A stretch of 64,000 nucleotides of DNA. Source: Rutidosis leptorrhynchoides. Taxonomy: Eukaryota > Streptophyta > Magnoliopsida > Asterales > Asteraceae. This document shows, one piece after another, positions 46,929 through 59,876 of the stretch. A program made the translations under genes and the position numbers. Positions within the stretch are counted from its first letter, which is position 1. Each line of letters begins with the position of its first letter. The notes below the pieces were generated by a model. That model was not told the DNA's origin. It saw only the letters and a program-made list of their open reading frames with translations, and did no database searches. The DNA is taken from the NCBI RefSeq assembly GCF_046630445.1, contig NC_092335.1, forward strand, positions 633,320,001 to 633,384,000, written 5' to 3'.

Positions 46929-47879
46929 GTCATTTAATTCGAAAATGCTAAAACTTTCATATTACTTGAGAAACTCTGTGTGATGTGATATACGAGAACA
47001 ATTCGTGACTCTTTCCCAAATCATCTTTGAATACTATAAAATTTGAACATACGACCACTCGTAAGGAGTTCACATCCAACAACCACACTATCTCGGAATA
47101 AAACTTCAAACGTTCCACCACTTAAAAATTGATTTTCAAATTTCTAGAGCTCATTTGCACACAAATGAAAATGACAATGATAAAAACTTTTGATCAAGTC
47201 ATCACAACATGAACAAAGAGTGTGTGGGTCAATACCCAATCGGTCAAAAACCTTTCTAACGAGTATCCTTAGAGCACAAAGAGTCGTGACACTTGGTTTG
47301 GTGTTTAATTTCAATGTCTATGTAGATACTGAAATTTAACACGGGCCTCCAAAGAGAAAAATACACTATATCACAGAAGAAAAAACCACGGGCCTCCAAA
47401 GAGAGAAATACACTATATCACAAATTGTTACAATGACATAGAAAGCTCTCTTAAGCCAACTACACTCTCCAAAGTATTTAACTAATACAACTCTCAAATA
47501 AGGGTAAGAAAGAAATAAATAATCAAATACTTAAAGTGTATTGATTGGTGCAAGTTGGAATGAATCCTATGAGCTCCTTTTATAACCAAGTCACCCACCT
47601 CCAACTTCTTTCCTCCCACCGATGTGGGATAACATCCTTTACAAAGTAACCATATCAATTTTTCTATCAAAAAACAAAACCAACAAAACTCCACCTTTTT
47701 GATAGAAAAAGATAAGCATACTTCCACACTCCAAAGATAAACGACGCACATGCTTCCTCGACGATAACTTCAAGATCCTTAATCTTCATGCCGCTAACAT
47801 TATCTCCAACCCAAGAAATAAAATTTGCATCCATGTCGAACATTGTCTAAACCGACAATCATTGTCATCAAAGACAATT
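46929..47879. other. Unassigned repeat-like sequence
   Basis: No gene called. A tandem pair containing CGGGCCTCCAAAGAGA and ATACACTATATCACA lies at 47340-47425. A perfect 15-bp inverted repeat, TTTTTCTATCAAAAA and TTTTTGATAGAAAAA, is at 47659-47673 and 47696-47710. The minus-strand frame at 47494-47751 is hydrophobic, with no recognisable family. The look is that of a retroelement leader, but I cannot classify it. Confidence 0.4.
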
Positions 47880-48162
47880 GATATTGCTCCATTTAGATAT
47901 GTTTATTACGCAATATCGACCTCATTTTATTCGGTTTTGATGATCGTTGGGGCTTAAAAGTTGTTTTCCTGTGCCAAAGTATCCACTCAAGGCAAAATGC
48001 CTAACTTGGTGTAAAATTGACCAAGAAATGTTCAAAAAGTGCAAAGAAAATGACAAGTGCAGGAAACAGCATCAAAAGCGCCGCTCCTGACTAGGGAGCG
48101 ATGCTCCTCACAACCCAGAGCGCCGCAATCCATCTAAAAGCGGCGCTATTACCCACGTTTTG
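47880..48162 (+). mobile_element. Element G, left part: LTR-like sequence with GCGCCGC motif array
   Basis: The sequence on both sides of element E is continuous: this part joins 59028-59876. It carries AAAAGCGCCGCTCCTGA-type motifs at about 48075-48150. It is probably the U3 part of an LTR, because a TATA box lies downstream of the array in the right part. Confidence 0.55.
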
Positions 48163-50874
48163 TGTAACGACCCGGATTTTTCCGATCGTTTTATACATAT
48201 AAGATTAATATTTACATAAATTAAACATTATCAACATGATAAGCAATCCAAATTGTTGAGTCTTATGAAAAGAGTTTTACACAACGTTTGACCGTCTAAT
48301 TTGACTGATGATATCACGAACTATATAACATACGATAATTATACGATTATGTATATATACATATCTATACATATTTAACATGATCTAAGGATGGTTTAAC
48401 ATCTCATTGTGTACTAATAACAATAAGTTATAAGTATACTTTGAGACTACTAACTTAAGTTCTCAAAACGATAACTATACGTAACGTTCTTTGACATATA
48501 TACTTATAACTTATAATGCTTATCCAAGTATCGTATAAATACGTATTTAATCACTTTTAAAGGGCTTAAATACATAAAACAATATAAGTATATTCACAAA
48601 AGATAGTTATATTTGAAATCTCGTTCCGTTTCCTCAAGATTTCTACACGTATACCTAGGGTATATGTAACCGTATTGTACGCAGCTTCTAGAAGTATTTA
48701 CTATTGGTATATACCAATAGAAATATGCATTAATGGAATAATATGTCATCCATGACCTAACCAATTTAATATGTCATGCATGACTTAATACATTTTAACT
48801 TATATTAGATATTTTTCACTAAAAATCAAATTTACAAGCCTATAAATAAGCACCATTTCTAACTCATTTTTACACATTCATTTTCCAAATTTTACTTACA
48901 ATTTTCACACACTTTCATAAGCCTTAAACACCTTAAACAATTCAGCAAGTAACCATGAAGATCTAGCTTCAAAAACAAGCCTTAATCATCATAAGAAATT
49001 CCTTTCAAGAACACTTCAATAATCCTTTCAAGTATACAAGTTTACTTCCAACCTTTTGATCTAACTCCACCACTCTTTGATTCCAAGATTATTTCTTATC
49101 TCTTGCAGTAACTTTGTCCAAGTAACTTGAGGTAGTAACCTTGTTCATAACCTTATTCAATTCATATTCATATAGCTATCTTATTTTGTGTTATAAAATT
49201 TTAATAACAAGAACATAGTTTGAATGATTTCAAACTTGTTCGCAAACTAAATAGATCCTTCTAACTTGATTTTTTTTAAAACTTCAAGACTTGTAAAACA
49301 TCATAATGAATATGTTAACACATAAAAATTTCTTGGTTTAACTCAAGGTGTAAGTATTTTTATAAACATGATCATATACATGTTGATTTTATGACGGGAA
49401 TGATTACTTTCATAAGATTCACCCAAGTTTGACCTATAACCTGTGATTTCGAATGCAAACCAAGGTATTTACAGTTCATATTCATAAATAATGGCTCGAT
49501 CCAAGGAAGTGGCAAGTTGAATCAACAAAAACGGAGTTGTAATGAAGAAACTACGGCTAAAACAAAATCGGGTGTCCGAAGCTAGTTTAGCTACGAAATT
49601 AATTGGAGTAAAACTAAACTAATCATATATTTTCTAATTAATATGATATTTTATATATATTTACTCACAATTTGATTTTATATATTTCAGGACCACCCGT
49701 AAACAACACGAGAAGATTAATTATAAGACCTCATGATTGTACACAATACGTTATTTGACAATACGGTACTTTGGGTCACGATTTTAAATCATAAGACACC
49801 ATGTACACAATACGTCATTTGACAATACGGTACCATGGGTCGAGATTAATTCCGATCAATACGGATACGATGTGGTCTTTATTTATTTTATTGAGCAACT
49901 AACATCGGACTGCTAACTGCGGACTATTAGAAATTAAAAGTATTATAAGTATATATGAAACGATTGTTTGAAAAGAAAATATGTTGATATATTATATATG
50001 ATTAGGTTCGTGATATCTATCGGAGACCAGGTCGGGTTATATATCTTCAAGGCAAAAGTGAGTATATAGTCCCACTTTTAAACTCTAAATATTTCGGGAT
50101 GAGAATACATGCATTTTATGATTTACGTTATGGACACAAGTGATTAAAAATATATATTCTACGTTGAGTTGTACCACTGGCATACTTCCCTGTAACTTGG
50201 TAACTACTATTTACATGAGGTATTGTAAACGCGAATCCTGTTGATAGATCTATCAGGCCTGACAACCCCAACCGGACTGGACGACCAGTATTCAACGGTT
50301 GCACAGTACTTCGTTTCGGTGACTACACTTGGTAAGGTGTAGTAAGATTTCATAATAAAGGGAATATGCGACGTTGATTAAATGTTAAGTATGGTTATCA
50401 AGTGCTCAACCACTTAGAATATTTTTATTAAAATGTTTATGAATATGAAATCTTGTGGTCTATATTTATAACGCTGCTAGCATTAAACCTATATCTCACC
50501 AACTTTATGTTGACGTTTTAAGCATGTTTATTCTCAGGTAATAAATAAAAGCTTCCGCTGCATTATGCTGAATTTAAGCAAGATTTTGAGTATGCATATT
50601 TGTGTCAAAAATAAAACTGCATATCGGAAGATTTGTAATGTGAAATATGTTGGAAATCGTACTGTTATTATCAAATGTAAAGTTTGTAAGACTAAGATTA
50701 TCGCTAAACGATAATCATTATTGTGCTGTTTGAATCTTTGATTATAATAAAGGTTATGGTTTGTATTATAAAAACGTATGCAGATTTTGAAAAATGTCAC
50801 ATATAGAGGTCAATACCTCGCAATGACACCAATGAGTACGTGACGTTTATATTCGATATGAACGGGACGTTTCA
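48163..50874 (+). repeat. 5' LTR of element E
   Basis: A TATA box, TATAAATAAG, is at 48841-48850. A tandem pair of about 60 bases containing CAATACG and TTTGACAATACGGTAC is at 49740-49860. The shared module is GATAGATCTATC at 50243-50254, the hairpin CTACAC/GTGTAG at 50323-50342, CAACTTTATGTTG at 50500-50512 and CAG|GTAAT at 50535-50541. Confidence 0.95.
48841..48850 (+). promoter_or_regulatory. TATA box of the element E 5' LTR
   Basis: TATAAATAAG about 680 bases into the LTR, followed by a C/T/A-rich stretch suited to transcription start. It is repeated at 56989-56998 in the 3' LTR. Confidence 0.6.
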
Positions 50875-50876
50875 GG

Positions 50877-50888
50877 TGGTATCAGAGC
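50877..50888 (+). other. Primer-binding site of element E
   Basis: TGGTATCAGAGC, two bases after the LTR, complementary to the 3' end of initiator tRNA-Met. Confidence 0.95.
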
Positions 50889-51071
50889 GGTGGTCTTAGC
50901 GAACCAGATTTTTGCATTAAACGTGTCTAAACTAGTTTTTGATGCATTAGTGAGTCTGGACTTTGACCGTGTCTGATTTCGAAAACTATTGCTTATCATT
51001 GTTGGTTAAAAAAAAAATTAATTAATATGTAAATATTATGTGGTACTAACGTGCTAGTGGTTGTGTGATAG

Positions 51072-51497
51072 ATGTCTGGTTCAAAATTTGTTATCATGTT
51101 CAGCGACTCCGAACCAGAATCCCCAGATAGTGTTCCAGTTATTAACCTATCCGACGATGAAAACGACACCTTTGGGGAAGACTCACAATTTCCGGATGAA
51201 TCAATTGAAGAGGAACCGGAAAGTGATCCTGAGGAGGAAGAAATACAGGAAATTACGAAAGACAAGTTCGAACAAGGAAAGAAACGAAAGGCTACTGAAT
51301 TGGAAAATCCAAATTCCGAGTTTAGTGAGGATGTTGTGGCACCAACTCCACCAGACATTACCACCCCTATTCCTGCTATTCCTATTAGCTTTATCCCGTC
51401 ATCCAGTTCTTCGGCCCCTCAACCAAAACGCAGGATGACCGCCAGGATAAGCGTTAAGCGGTTTCCTGAACACAAACGTTTTGGGTATATGGGCTAA
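51072..51497 (+). other. Pre-gag ORF of element E
   Basis: An open frame of 141 codons between the primer-binding site and gag, beginning MSGSKFVIMFSDSEPESPDS. It is very acidic in the first half, then basic (a KKRKAT patch that could be a nuclear signal) and proline/serine-rich, and ends KRFPEHKRFGYMG. I recognise no domain. It is intact, and differs in sequence from the ORFs at the same place in B and C. Confidence 0.65.
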
Positions 51498-51691
51498 ATG
51501 ATGTGCTGATGTTTTAAACCATGGGATCATAAAACATTTTGTATAATATTACTAGTATGGTTTGCTTAATGTTTGATGTAAGATAAGCATATGTAAAATA
51601 GTGAAGTGTGAAATGCAATAATTTTCCATGGTGGAGTATTATTTGGATGGTAGTAATTAATTTCAGTACTAAGCTATTAAGTATGAACTTT

Positions 51692-51709
51692 AACGGGTAG
51701 GTACTACCC
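51692..51709 (+). other. Internal polypurine-tract-like copy with hairpin, element E
   Basis: AACGGGTAGGTACTACCC matches the 13 bases before the 3' LTR (56298-56310). GGGTAG and CTACCC form a perfect stem. It sits between the pre-gag ORF and gag, as in element B (8373-8390). Confidence 0.6.
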
Positions 51710-51849
51710 TAGATATAATTATAAAACGCTAATAGGAAGAAAAGGCTTTTATAATAATAACTGGTTCATATTATTAATAAGCTACGATGTACTGTAAATA
51801 CACACTACATCTATAATATTTTATGTGAATAATTATTTCTTCATTCTTA

Positions 51850-54800
51850 TTGAAGAATATGGCGCGATTGAACCGAATGACGGAACAAGAAATCGAGGAA
51901 CTCATCAATCAGCGAGTAAACGACAGAATGTTATGGGTCGAGGCCGCAAGAGCTGCTGCAGTTAACCCAAATCCTCGTGTGGGATGCACCTACAAAACTT
52001 TTCAAGGTTGTAAGCCCTCATCATTCAGTGGAACAGAAGGACCGATCGGTTTAACCCGGTGGATCGAAAAGATTGAGTCTGTGTTTAAAATCAGTGGTTG
52101 TATTGAGAAGGACATGACCAAGTATGCATCGTGCACCTTACAAGATAGTGCACTCACGTGGTGGAAAAACTATGTGAAGGCCGTAGGAGGAGATGTAGCT
52201 TATGATACTCCATGGGAAGAATTCAAAACAATGCTAATCAACGAGTATTGTCCAAGGAACGAGGTTAGGAAGTTGGAAGCTGAATTACGAAGCCTGAAAG
52301 TTGTTGATACTGAACTCACCAACTACAATTAGCGATTCATGGAATTAGCTTTACTATGTCCCGAATTGGTACCAACCGAAGAACGGAAGATAGAACTGTA
52401 CAAAGATGGTTTGCCTAAAAATGTCAAGGCAAATGTTACAGCATCGAAACCCAAGACTATTCATGAAGCCATCACCATGGCAAATGAATTGATGGACCAG
52501 ATTATTCTGGATAAGAACACCGATGTCAAGACATCGGAAAACAAAAGAAAGTGTGAAGGTAATCAACAATCCAACAAGAAACAAGAAACCACGCAAGGTG
52601 CGGGTAGTGGTTTAAGCTCAGGTTACAAAGGACGAAATCCTTTATGTAACAGATGCCACAAACATCACTCTGGTTATTGTAATGAGGTGTGCAACAATTG
52701 TAATCGAAGGGGTCATCGTACTGAAGATTGTAGGTTTCCCGTTACAAATACAAATGGCACCAAGACTCCTGTCACCAATGCAAATAGAACTGCCTTGGCC
52801 ACTGTTACTTATTTTGGATGTGGGAAACAGGGTCATTATAAGAGCCAGTGCCCGAATCCAGAGAAGAATAATGGACCTGCACGGGGAAGAGCATTTGTTA
52901 TAAATGCTAGAGAGGCGTGTGAAGACCCGGAGCTTGTTACGGGTACGTTTACCATTAATAACTTATCAGCATCTATTATATTTGATACTGGTGCCGATAG
53001 AAGTTACGTGTGTAGAGACTTTTACGCTAAATTGAATTGTTCATCATTGCCTCTAGATACTAAGTACATGATTGAGTTAGCTAATGGTAAACTAATTAAA
53101 GCCGATAAAATTTGCCGTGATTGTACAATAAATTTAGCCGGAGAAACGTTTAAAATTGATTTGATACCCGTAGAATTAGGAAGTTTTGACGTAATAGTCG
53201 GCATGGACTGGATGTCTAAAATAGGAGCTGAAGTTGTGTGTGCCAAGAAGGCAATTCGCATTCCTCGTAAGGATAAAACGCCAGTAATGATTTATGGAGA
53301 GAAGGGTAACTCAAAGCTAAAACTCATTAGCTGTTTGAAAGCTCAAAAGTGCTTGAAGAAAGGGTGCTATGCTATCCTAGCACATGTTAATAAAGTCGAA
53401 ACGAAAGGAAAAGAGAAGTGCATCAACGACGTGCCTGTGTCAAAAGATTTTCCTGAAGTCTTTCCGGAAGAGTTGTCGGGATTACCTCTATTTAGATCTG
53501 TAGAATTACAAATAGATCTAGTACCAGGAGCTGCACCAGTGGCTCGTGCTCCATACAGACTTGCACCATCTGAGATGAAAGAGTTACAAAGCCAGTTACA
53601 AGAATTACTGGACCGTGGTTTCATTCGACCGAGCACTTCACCGTGGGGAGCTCCGATTTTATTCGTCAAAAAGAAAGATGGATCCTTCCGAATGTGTATA
53701 GATTACCGTGAATTAAATAAGTTAACTATCAAGAATCGGTATCCACTACCGAGAATTGACGACTTATTTGATCAACTGCAAGGATCATGTGTTTACTCGA
53801 AAATCGACCTAAGATCGGGCTATCATCAACTACGTGTCAAAGAAGAAGATATTCCGAAAACTGCTTTTCGGACACGCTACGGTCATTACGAATTTTTGGT
53901 CATGCCGTTTGGATTGACGAATGCGCCAGCTGTATTCATGGACCTCATGAATCGAGTTTGTAGTCCGTATTTAGATAAATTTGTTATCGTTTTCATTGAC
54001 GATATTCTTATCTATTCCAAAAATGAGCAAGAGCATGAGCAGCATCTAAGGTTGGTATTAGAATTGTTAAGAAAAGAACAGTTATACGCCAAATTTTCTA
54101 AGTGTGCGTTTTGGTTGAAAGAAGTGCAATTTCTTGGCCACGTTGTTAGTAGCAAAGGAATTCAGGTTGATCCAGCTAAAATTGAGGCCATTGAAAAATG
54201 GGAGATTCCTAAGACACCAACGCAGATACGCCAATTTTTGGGTTTAGCCGGTTATTATAGAAGGTTTATTCAAGATTTTTCCCGAATAGCTAAGCCATTG
54301 ACAGCGTTAACGCAAAAAGGGAAGAAGTATGAATGGACTTCTGAGCAGGAGAGTGCATTTCAATTACTGAAGAAGAAGTTGACTACAGCGCCTATTTTAT
54401 CGTTACCTGAAGGGAACGATGATTTTGAAATATATTGTGACGCTTCGCGACAAGGTTTTGGTTGCGTCCTTATGCAACGAAAGAAAGTTATTGCGTACGC
54501 GTCTCGACAATTGAAGATTCACGAGCGAAATTATACAACGCATGATCTAGAACTGGGAGCAGTAGTGTTTGCGTTAAAGATATGGAGACACTACTTATAT
54601 GGGGTTAAATGCACTGTGTTTACCGATCATAAAAGCCTTCAACATATTTTCGATCAAAAACAGCTGAACATGAGGCAACGTAGGTGGGTCGAACTAATAA
54701 ACGACTATGATTGTGAGATTCGCTATCATCCCGGGAAAGCGAATGTGGTTGTCGACGCCCTAAGTCGAAAGGAACGAGAGCCAATTCGAGTACGAGCGAT

Positions 54801-56262
54801 GAACATAAAAATTCGCATGAATCTCAACTCACAAATCAAAGAGGCTCAACGAGAAGCTCTTACTAAAGAAAACATAGGAAATGAAATAATGAAGAAGTAT
54901 GAGAAGCAACTCGTTATGCGGGAAGATGGAATTCGATATTTTGCAAAATGTATTTGGGTACCAAAGTTGGGTGGATTAAGGAAGTTGATATTGAATGAAG
55001 CACATAAGACAAGATACTCGATACATCCTGGAGTTGGAAAGATGTATCAAGATCTTAAGACGCATTATTGGTGGCCTAATTTAAAGGCAGACGTTGCAAC
55101 ATATGTCGGGCAATGTTTAACTTGTTCCAAAGTTAAAGCAGAACACCAGAAGCCGTCAGGGTTACTTCAACAACCAGAAATCCCAGAATGGAAATGGGAC
55201 GGCATTACCATGGATTTTATCACAAAGTTACCCAAGACTGCATGGGGTTATGACACCATTTGGGTAATAGTTGATCGTCTCACCAAATCTGCACATTTCT
55301 TGCCTATAAAGGAAACGGATAGAATGGAGAAACTATTACGATTATACATAAAGGAAGTTGTTTCAAGGCATGGAATACCTATTTCCATTATATCCGATCG
55401 TGATAGTAGATTTACATCAAAGTTCTGGCAATCACTACAGGAGGCCCTGGGAACTCGTTTGGATATGAGCACCGCATATCATCCGCAAACAGACGGACAG
55501 AGCGAAAGAACAATTCAGACTCTTGAAGACATGCTCAGGGCATGTGTGATCGATTTTGGAAACGGATGGGATAAATATCTACCATTAGTAGAATTCTCGT
55601 ATAATAATAGTTATCATGCGAGCATTAAAGCTGCACCATTCGAAGCACTGTATGGAAGGAAGTGTAGATCCCCTATATGTTGGAATGAAGTAGGAGATCG
55701 ACGATTAACTGGTCCCGAGATCATACACGAAACTACTGAGAAGATAGTACAAATCAAGGAGAGATTGAAAACAGCCCGTAGTCGCCAAAAGAGCTACGCC
55801 GACGTCCGAAGGAAACCATTAGAGTTTCAAATCGGTGACATGGTTATGCTAAAGGTGTCACCTTGGAAAGGTGTAATACGTTTCGGCAAAAGGGGTAAAC
55901 TGAACCCAAGGTATGTAGGCCCGTTCAAGATCATCGAACGCATTGGACCGGTAGCTTATCGACTCGAGTTACCACAACAACTCGCCGGAGTACATAATAC
56001 GTTTCACGTATCAAACCTTAAGAAGTGTCTTGCAAAGGAAGACCTCACCATTCCTCTTGAAGAAATCCAAGTCGATGAGAAACTACAATTCATAGAAGAA
56101 CCAGTCGAAATCATGGATCGTGAAGTTAAACAGCTCAAGCAGAGCAACATACCAATCGTTAAGGTTCGTTGGAATGCTCGAAGAGGTCCCGAGTTTACTT
56201 GGGAACGAGAGGATCAGATGAAACAAAAGTACCCACATTTGTTTCCCGAAAACGCAAAATAG
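51850..56262 (+). mobile_element. Element E gag-pol coding region
   Basis: The order is gag (capsid signature [20 protein letters not shown] near 52025), CCHC knuckles ([14 protein letters not shown] near 52690 and [11 protein letters not shown] near 52820) and protease ([11 protein letters not shown] at 52981). Next comes reverse transcriptase ([12 protein letters not shown] near 53540; catalytic FIDD at 53992-54003), then RNase H ([10 protein letters not shown] near 54433; TDHKSLQHI near 54620) and integrase (HHCC finger about 55000-55130; DDE core with [15 protein letters not shown] and a late E near 55505). It ends with [18 protein letters not shown] (about 56195-56250), the Del/Tekay chromodomain form that directs insertion to heterochromatin in this family. 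About one break is present. Confidence 0.93.
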
Positions 56263-56297
56263 GTACAACTTTAAAAATTTCGGGACGAAATTTATTT

Positions 56298-56310
56298 AAC
56301 GGGTAGGTAC
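56298..56310 (+). other. Polypurine-tract region of element E
   Basis: AACGGGTAGGTAC directly before the 3' LTR, as in element B. Confidence 0.8.
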
Positions 56311-59022
56311 TGTAACGACCCGGATTTTTTCGATCGTTTTATACATATAAGATTAATATTTACATAAATTAAACATTATCAACATGATAAGCAATCCAAA
56401 TTGTTGAGTCTTATGAAAAGAGTTTTACACAACGTTTGACCGTCCAATTTGACTGATGATATCACGAACTATATAACATACGATAATTATACGATTATGT
56501 ATATATACATATCTATACATATTTAACATGATCTAAGGATGGTTTAACATCTCATTGTGTACTAATAACAATAAGTTATAAGTATACTTTGAGACTACTA
56601 ACTTAAGTTCTCAAAACGATAACTATACGTAACGTTCTTTGACATATATACTTATAACTTATAATGCTTATCCAAGTATCGTATAAATACGTATTTAATC
56701 ACTTTTAAAGGGCTTAAATACATAAAACAATATAAGTATATTCACAAAAGATAGTTATATTTGAATTCTCGTTCCGTTTCCTCAAGATTTCTACACGTAT
56801 ACCTAGGGTATATGTAACCGTATTGTACGCAGCTTCTAGAAGTATTTACTATTGGTATATACCAATAGAAATATGAATTAATGGAATAATATGTCATCCA
56901 TGACCTAACCAATTTAATATGTCATGCATGAATTAATACATTTTAACTTATATTAGATATTTTTCACTAAAAATCAAATTTACAAGCCTATAAATAAGCA
57001 CCATTTCTAACTCATTTTTACACATTCATTTTCCAAATTTTACTTACAATTTTCACACACTTTCATAAGCCTTAAACACCTTAAACAATTCAGCAAGTAA
57101 CCATGAAGATCTAGCTTCAAAAACAAGCCTTAATCATCATAAGAAATTCCTTTCAAGAACACTTCAATAATCCTTTTAAGTATACAAGTTTACTTCCAAC
57201 CTTTTGATCTAACTCCACCACTCTTTGATTCCAAGATTATTTCTTATCTCTTGCAGTAACTTTGTCCAAGTAACTTGAGGTAGTAACCTTGTTTATAACC
57301 TTATTCAATTCATATTCATATAGCTATCTTATTTTGTGTTATAAAATTTTAATAACAAGAACATAGTTTGAATGATTTCAAACTTGTTCGCAAACTAAAT
57401 AGATCCTTCTAACTTGATTTTTTTAAACACTTCAAGACTTGTAAAACATCATAATGAATATGTTAACACATAAAAATTTCTTGGTTTAACTCAAGGTGTA
57501 AGTATTTTTATAAACATGATCATATACATGTTGATTTTATGACGGGAATGATTACTTTCATAAGATTCACCCAAGTTTGACCTATAACCTGTGATTTCGA
57601 ATGCAAACCAAGGTATTTACAGTTCATATTCATAAATAATGGCTCGATCCAAGGAAGTGGCAAGTTGAATCAACAAAAACGGAGTTGTAATGAAGAAACT
57701 ACGGCTAAAACAAAATCGGGTGTCCGAAGCTAGTTTAGCTACGAAATTAATTGGAGTAAAACTAAACTAATCATATATTTTCTAATTAATATGATATTTT
57801 ATATATATTTACTCATAATTTGATTTTATATATTTCAGGACCACCCGTAAACAACACGAGAAGATTAATTATAAGACCTCATGATTGTACACAATACGTT
57901 ATTTGACAATACGGTACTTTGGGTCACGATTTTAAATCATAAGACACCATGTACACAATACGTCATTTGACAATACGGTACCATGGGTCGAGATTAATTC
58001 CGATCAATACGGATACGATGTGGTCTTTATTTATTTTATTGAGCAACTAACATCGGACTGCTAACTACGGACTATTAGAAATTAAAAGTATTATAAGTAT
58101 ATATGAAACGATTGTTTGAAAAGAAAATATGTTGATATATTATATATGATTAGGTTCGTGATATCTATCGGAGACCAGGTCGGGTTATATATCTTCAAGG
58201 CAAAAGTGAGTATATAGTCCCACTTTTAAACTCTAAATATTTCGGGATGAGGATACATGCATTTTATAATTTACGTTATGGACACAAGTGATTAAAAATA
58301 TATATTCTACGTTGAGTTGTACCACTGGCATACTTCCCTGTAACTTGGTAACTACTATTTACATGAGGTATTGTAAACGCGAATCCTGTTGATAGATCTA
58401 TCGGGCCTGACAACCCCAACCGGACTGGACGACCAGTATTCAACGGTTGCACAGTACTTCGTTTCGGTGACTACACTTGGTACGGTGTAGTAAGATTTCA
58501 TAATAAAGGGAATATGCGACGTTGATTAAATGTTAAGTATGGTTATCAAGTGCTCAACCACTTAGAATATTTTTATTAAAATGTTTATGAATATGAAATC
58601 TTGTGGTCTATATTTATAACGCTGCTAGCATTAAACCTATATCTCACCAACTTTATGTTGACGTTTTAAGCATGTTTATTCTCAGGTAATAAATAAAAGC
58701 TTCCGCTGCATTATGCTGAATTTAAGCAAGATTTTGAGTATGCATATTTGTGTCAAAAATAAAACTGCATATCGGAAGATTTGTAATGTGAAATATGTTG
58801 GAAATCGTACTGTTATTATCAAATGTAAAGTTTGTAAGACTAAGATTATCGCTAAACGATAATCATTATTGTGCTGTTTGAATCTTTGATTATAATAAAG
58901 GTTATGGTTTGTATTATAAAAACGTATGCAGATTTTGAAAAATGTCACATATAGAGGTCAATACCTCGCAATGACACCAATGAGTACGTGATGTTTATAT
59001 TCGATATGAACGGGACGTTTCA
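56311..59022 (+). repeat. 3' LTR of element E
   Basis: Equal in length to the 5' LTR. The module copies are at 58391-58402, 58471-58490 and 58648-58660. The second hairpin keeps its CTACAC/GTGTAG stem despite a loop substitution. Confidence 0.95.
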
Positions 59023-59027
59023 TTTTG

Positions 59028-59876
59028 TCTCCATTTCTTCACAGTGAGCAGAAGCGCCGCTCTTCAAAGGCAGAAGCGTCGTTCCTGATTGGCCAAAAGC
59101 GCCGCACCATCTCCAAAAGCGACGCACCTGTTTAATGCCAACAGCGCCGCACCAAAGCTAAAAGCGGCGCTCCTGACGCTGATTCAGCCCACTTTCCTCA
59201 CCACTATAAATAGAATATGATAGGTCATTTGGCAAGAGAACTGAAGTTTTTACTCCGAATTTCACACACAAAACCCTAATTTCATCATCCATTAGAGTTC
59301 TAAGGTGATTTGGAGGAAGCAAGCTCAAGTTTCATCTTCATTAGTGCTAGATCTTTCTTTTGTTATCAATTTGGGTTGTAGTCTTAAATTTACTCTTTCA
59401 TATTTTGAATCAAATAGTTGTAATCTTTACTTTATCTTCATCTAAGTTGAATCTTTACTTGTAATCTTTGTTTATCATCATTTATCTTTGAATCTTAGCT
59501 TGTAATCACTCAAGATGATGTTTATTGATGCTTTTATGATTATTGCTAGTGTAATCTTTGCTATGAGTAGCTAAATCTCTTGTGTTTGCTTATCTATGAA
59601 TCTTTAATCCATAAGATGTGCCCTTAATCTATTGAATAAAGTTGTTTTGAATGAAAATACATGAGCTAGTGTTATTGAGTTAGCCATGAGGTCCATTGCT
59701 ATGTTTGATATTGGTTTTACTTTGATTACATGAATTGAGTAGCTCTTTAAGTGATTTTAGTAGTGAATCAATTTGTGCTTCAACACCTTTGGTGATCTAG
59801 ACAACTAGAATAGGAATTTCAAGGGATTGTGTTTCTAGGCTAAGTTGGTTTTCAATTGACATTTGTTCATCATAGT
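59028..59876 (+). mobile_element. Element G, right part: LTR-like sequence with TATA box
   Basis: More GCGCCGC-type motifs (about six between 59050 and 59180) are followed by TATAAATAG at 59205-59213 and a leader-like AAACCCTAATTTC. About 600 bases without a gene then run to the edge of LTR F. No coding domain is seen, so the superfamily is unknown. Confidence 0.5.
59205..59213 (+). promoter_or_regulatory. TATA box of element G
   Basis: TATAAATAG lies 25 bases after the last GCGGCGC motif of the array. It is a good plant TATA match. Confidence 0.55.

Larger units (their letters stand above)
48163..59022 (+). mobile_element. Element E: young, nearly whole Tekay/Del-type Ty3-gypsy retrotransposon
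   Basis: Two LTRs of 2712 bases each (48163-50874 and 56311-59022) start TGTAACGACCCGG and end GTTTCA. A perfect 5-bp target duplication, TTTTG, is at 48158-48162 and 59023-59027. Inside are a primer-binding site, a pre-gag ORF, gag-pol with all domains and a chromodomain-like end, and a polypurine tract. I count about 15 differences between the LTRs (0.55 percent), suggesting about 0.2 million years. The coding region has about one break. It is inserted in element G. Confidence 0.95.

Noticed and set aside
47494-47751. Hydrophobic minus-strand frame of 85 codons as a membrane protein
   Set aside because: No family, cysteine/leucine-rich by base composition, and it overlaps a perfect inverted repeat in non-coding repeat DNA.
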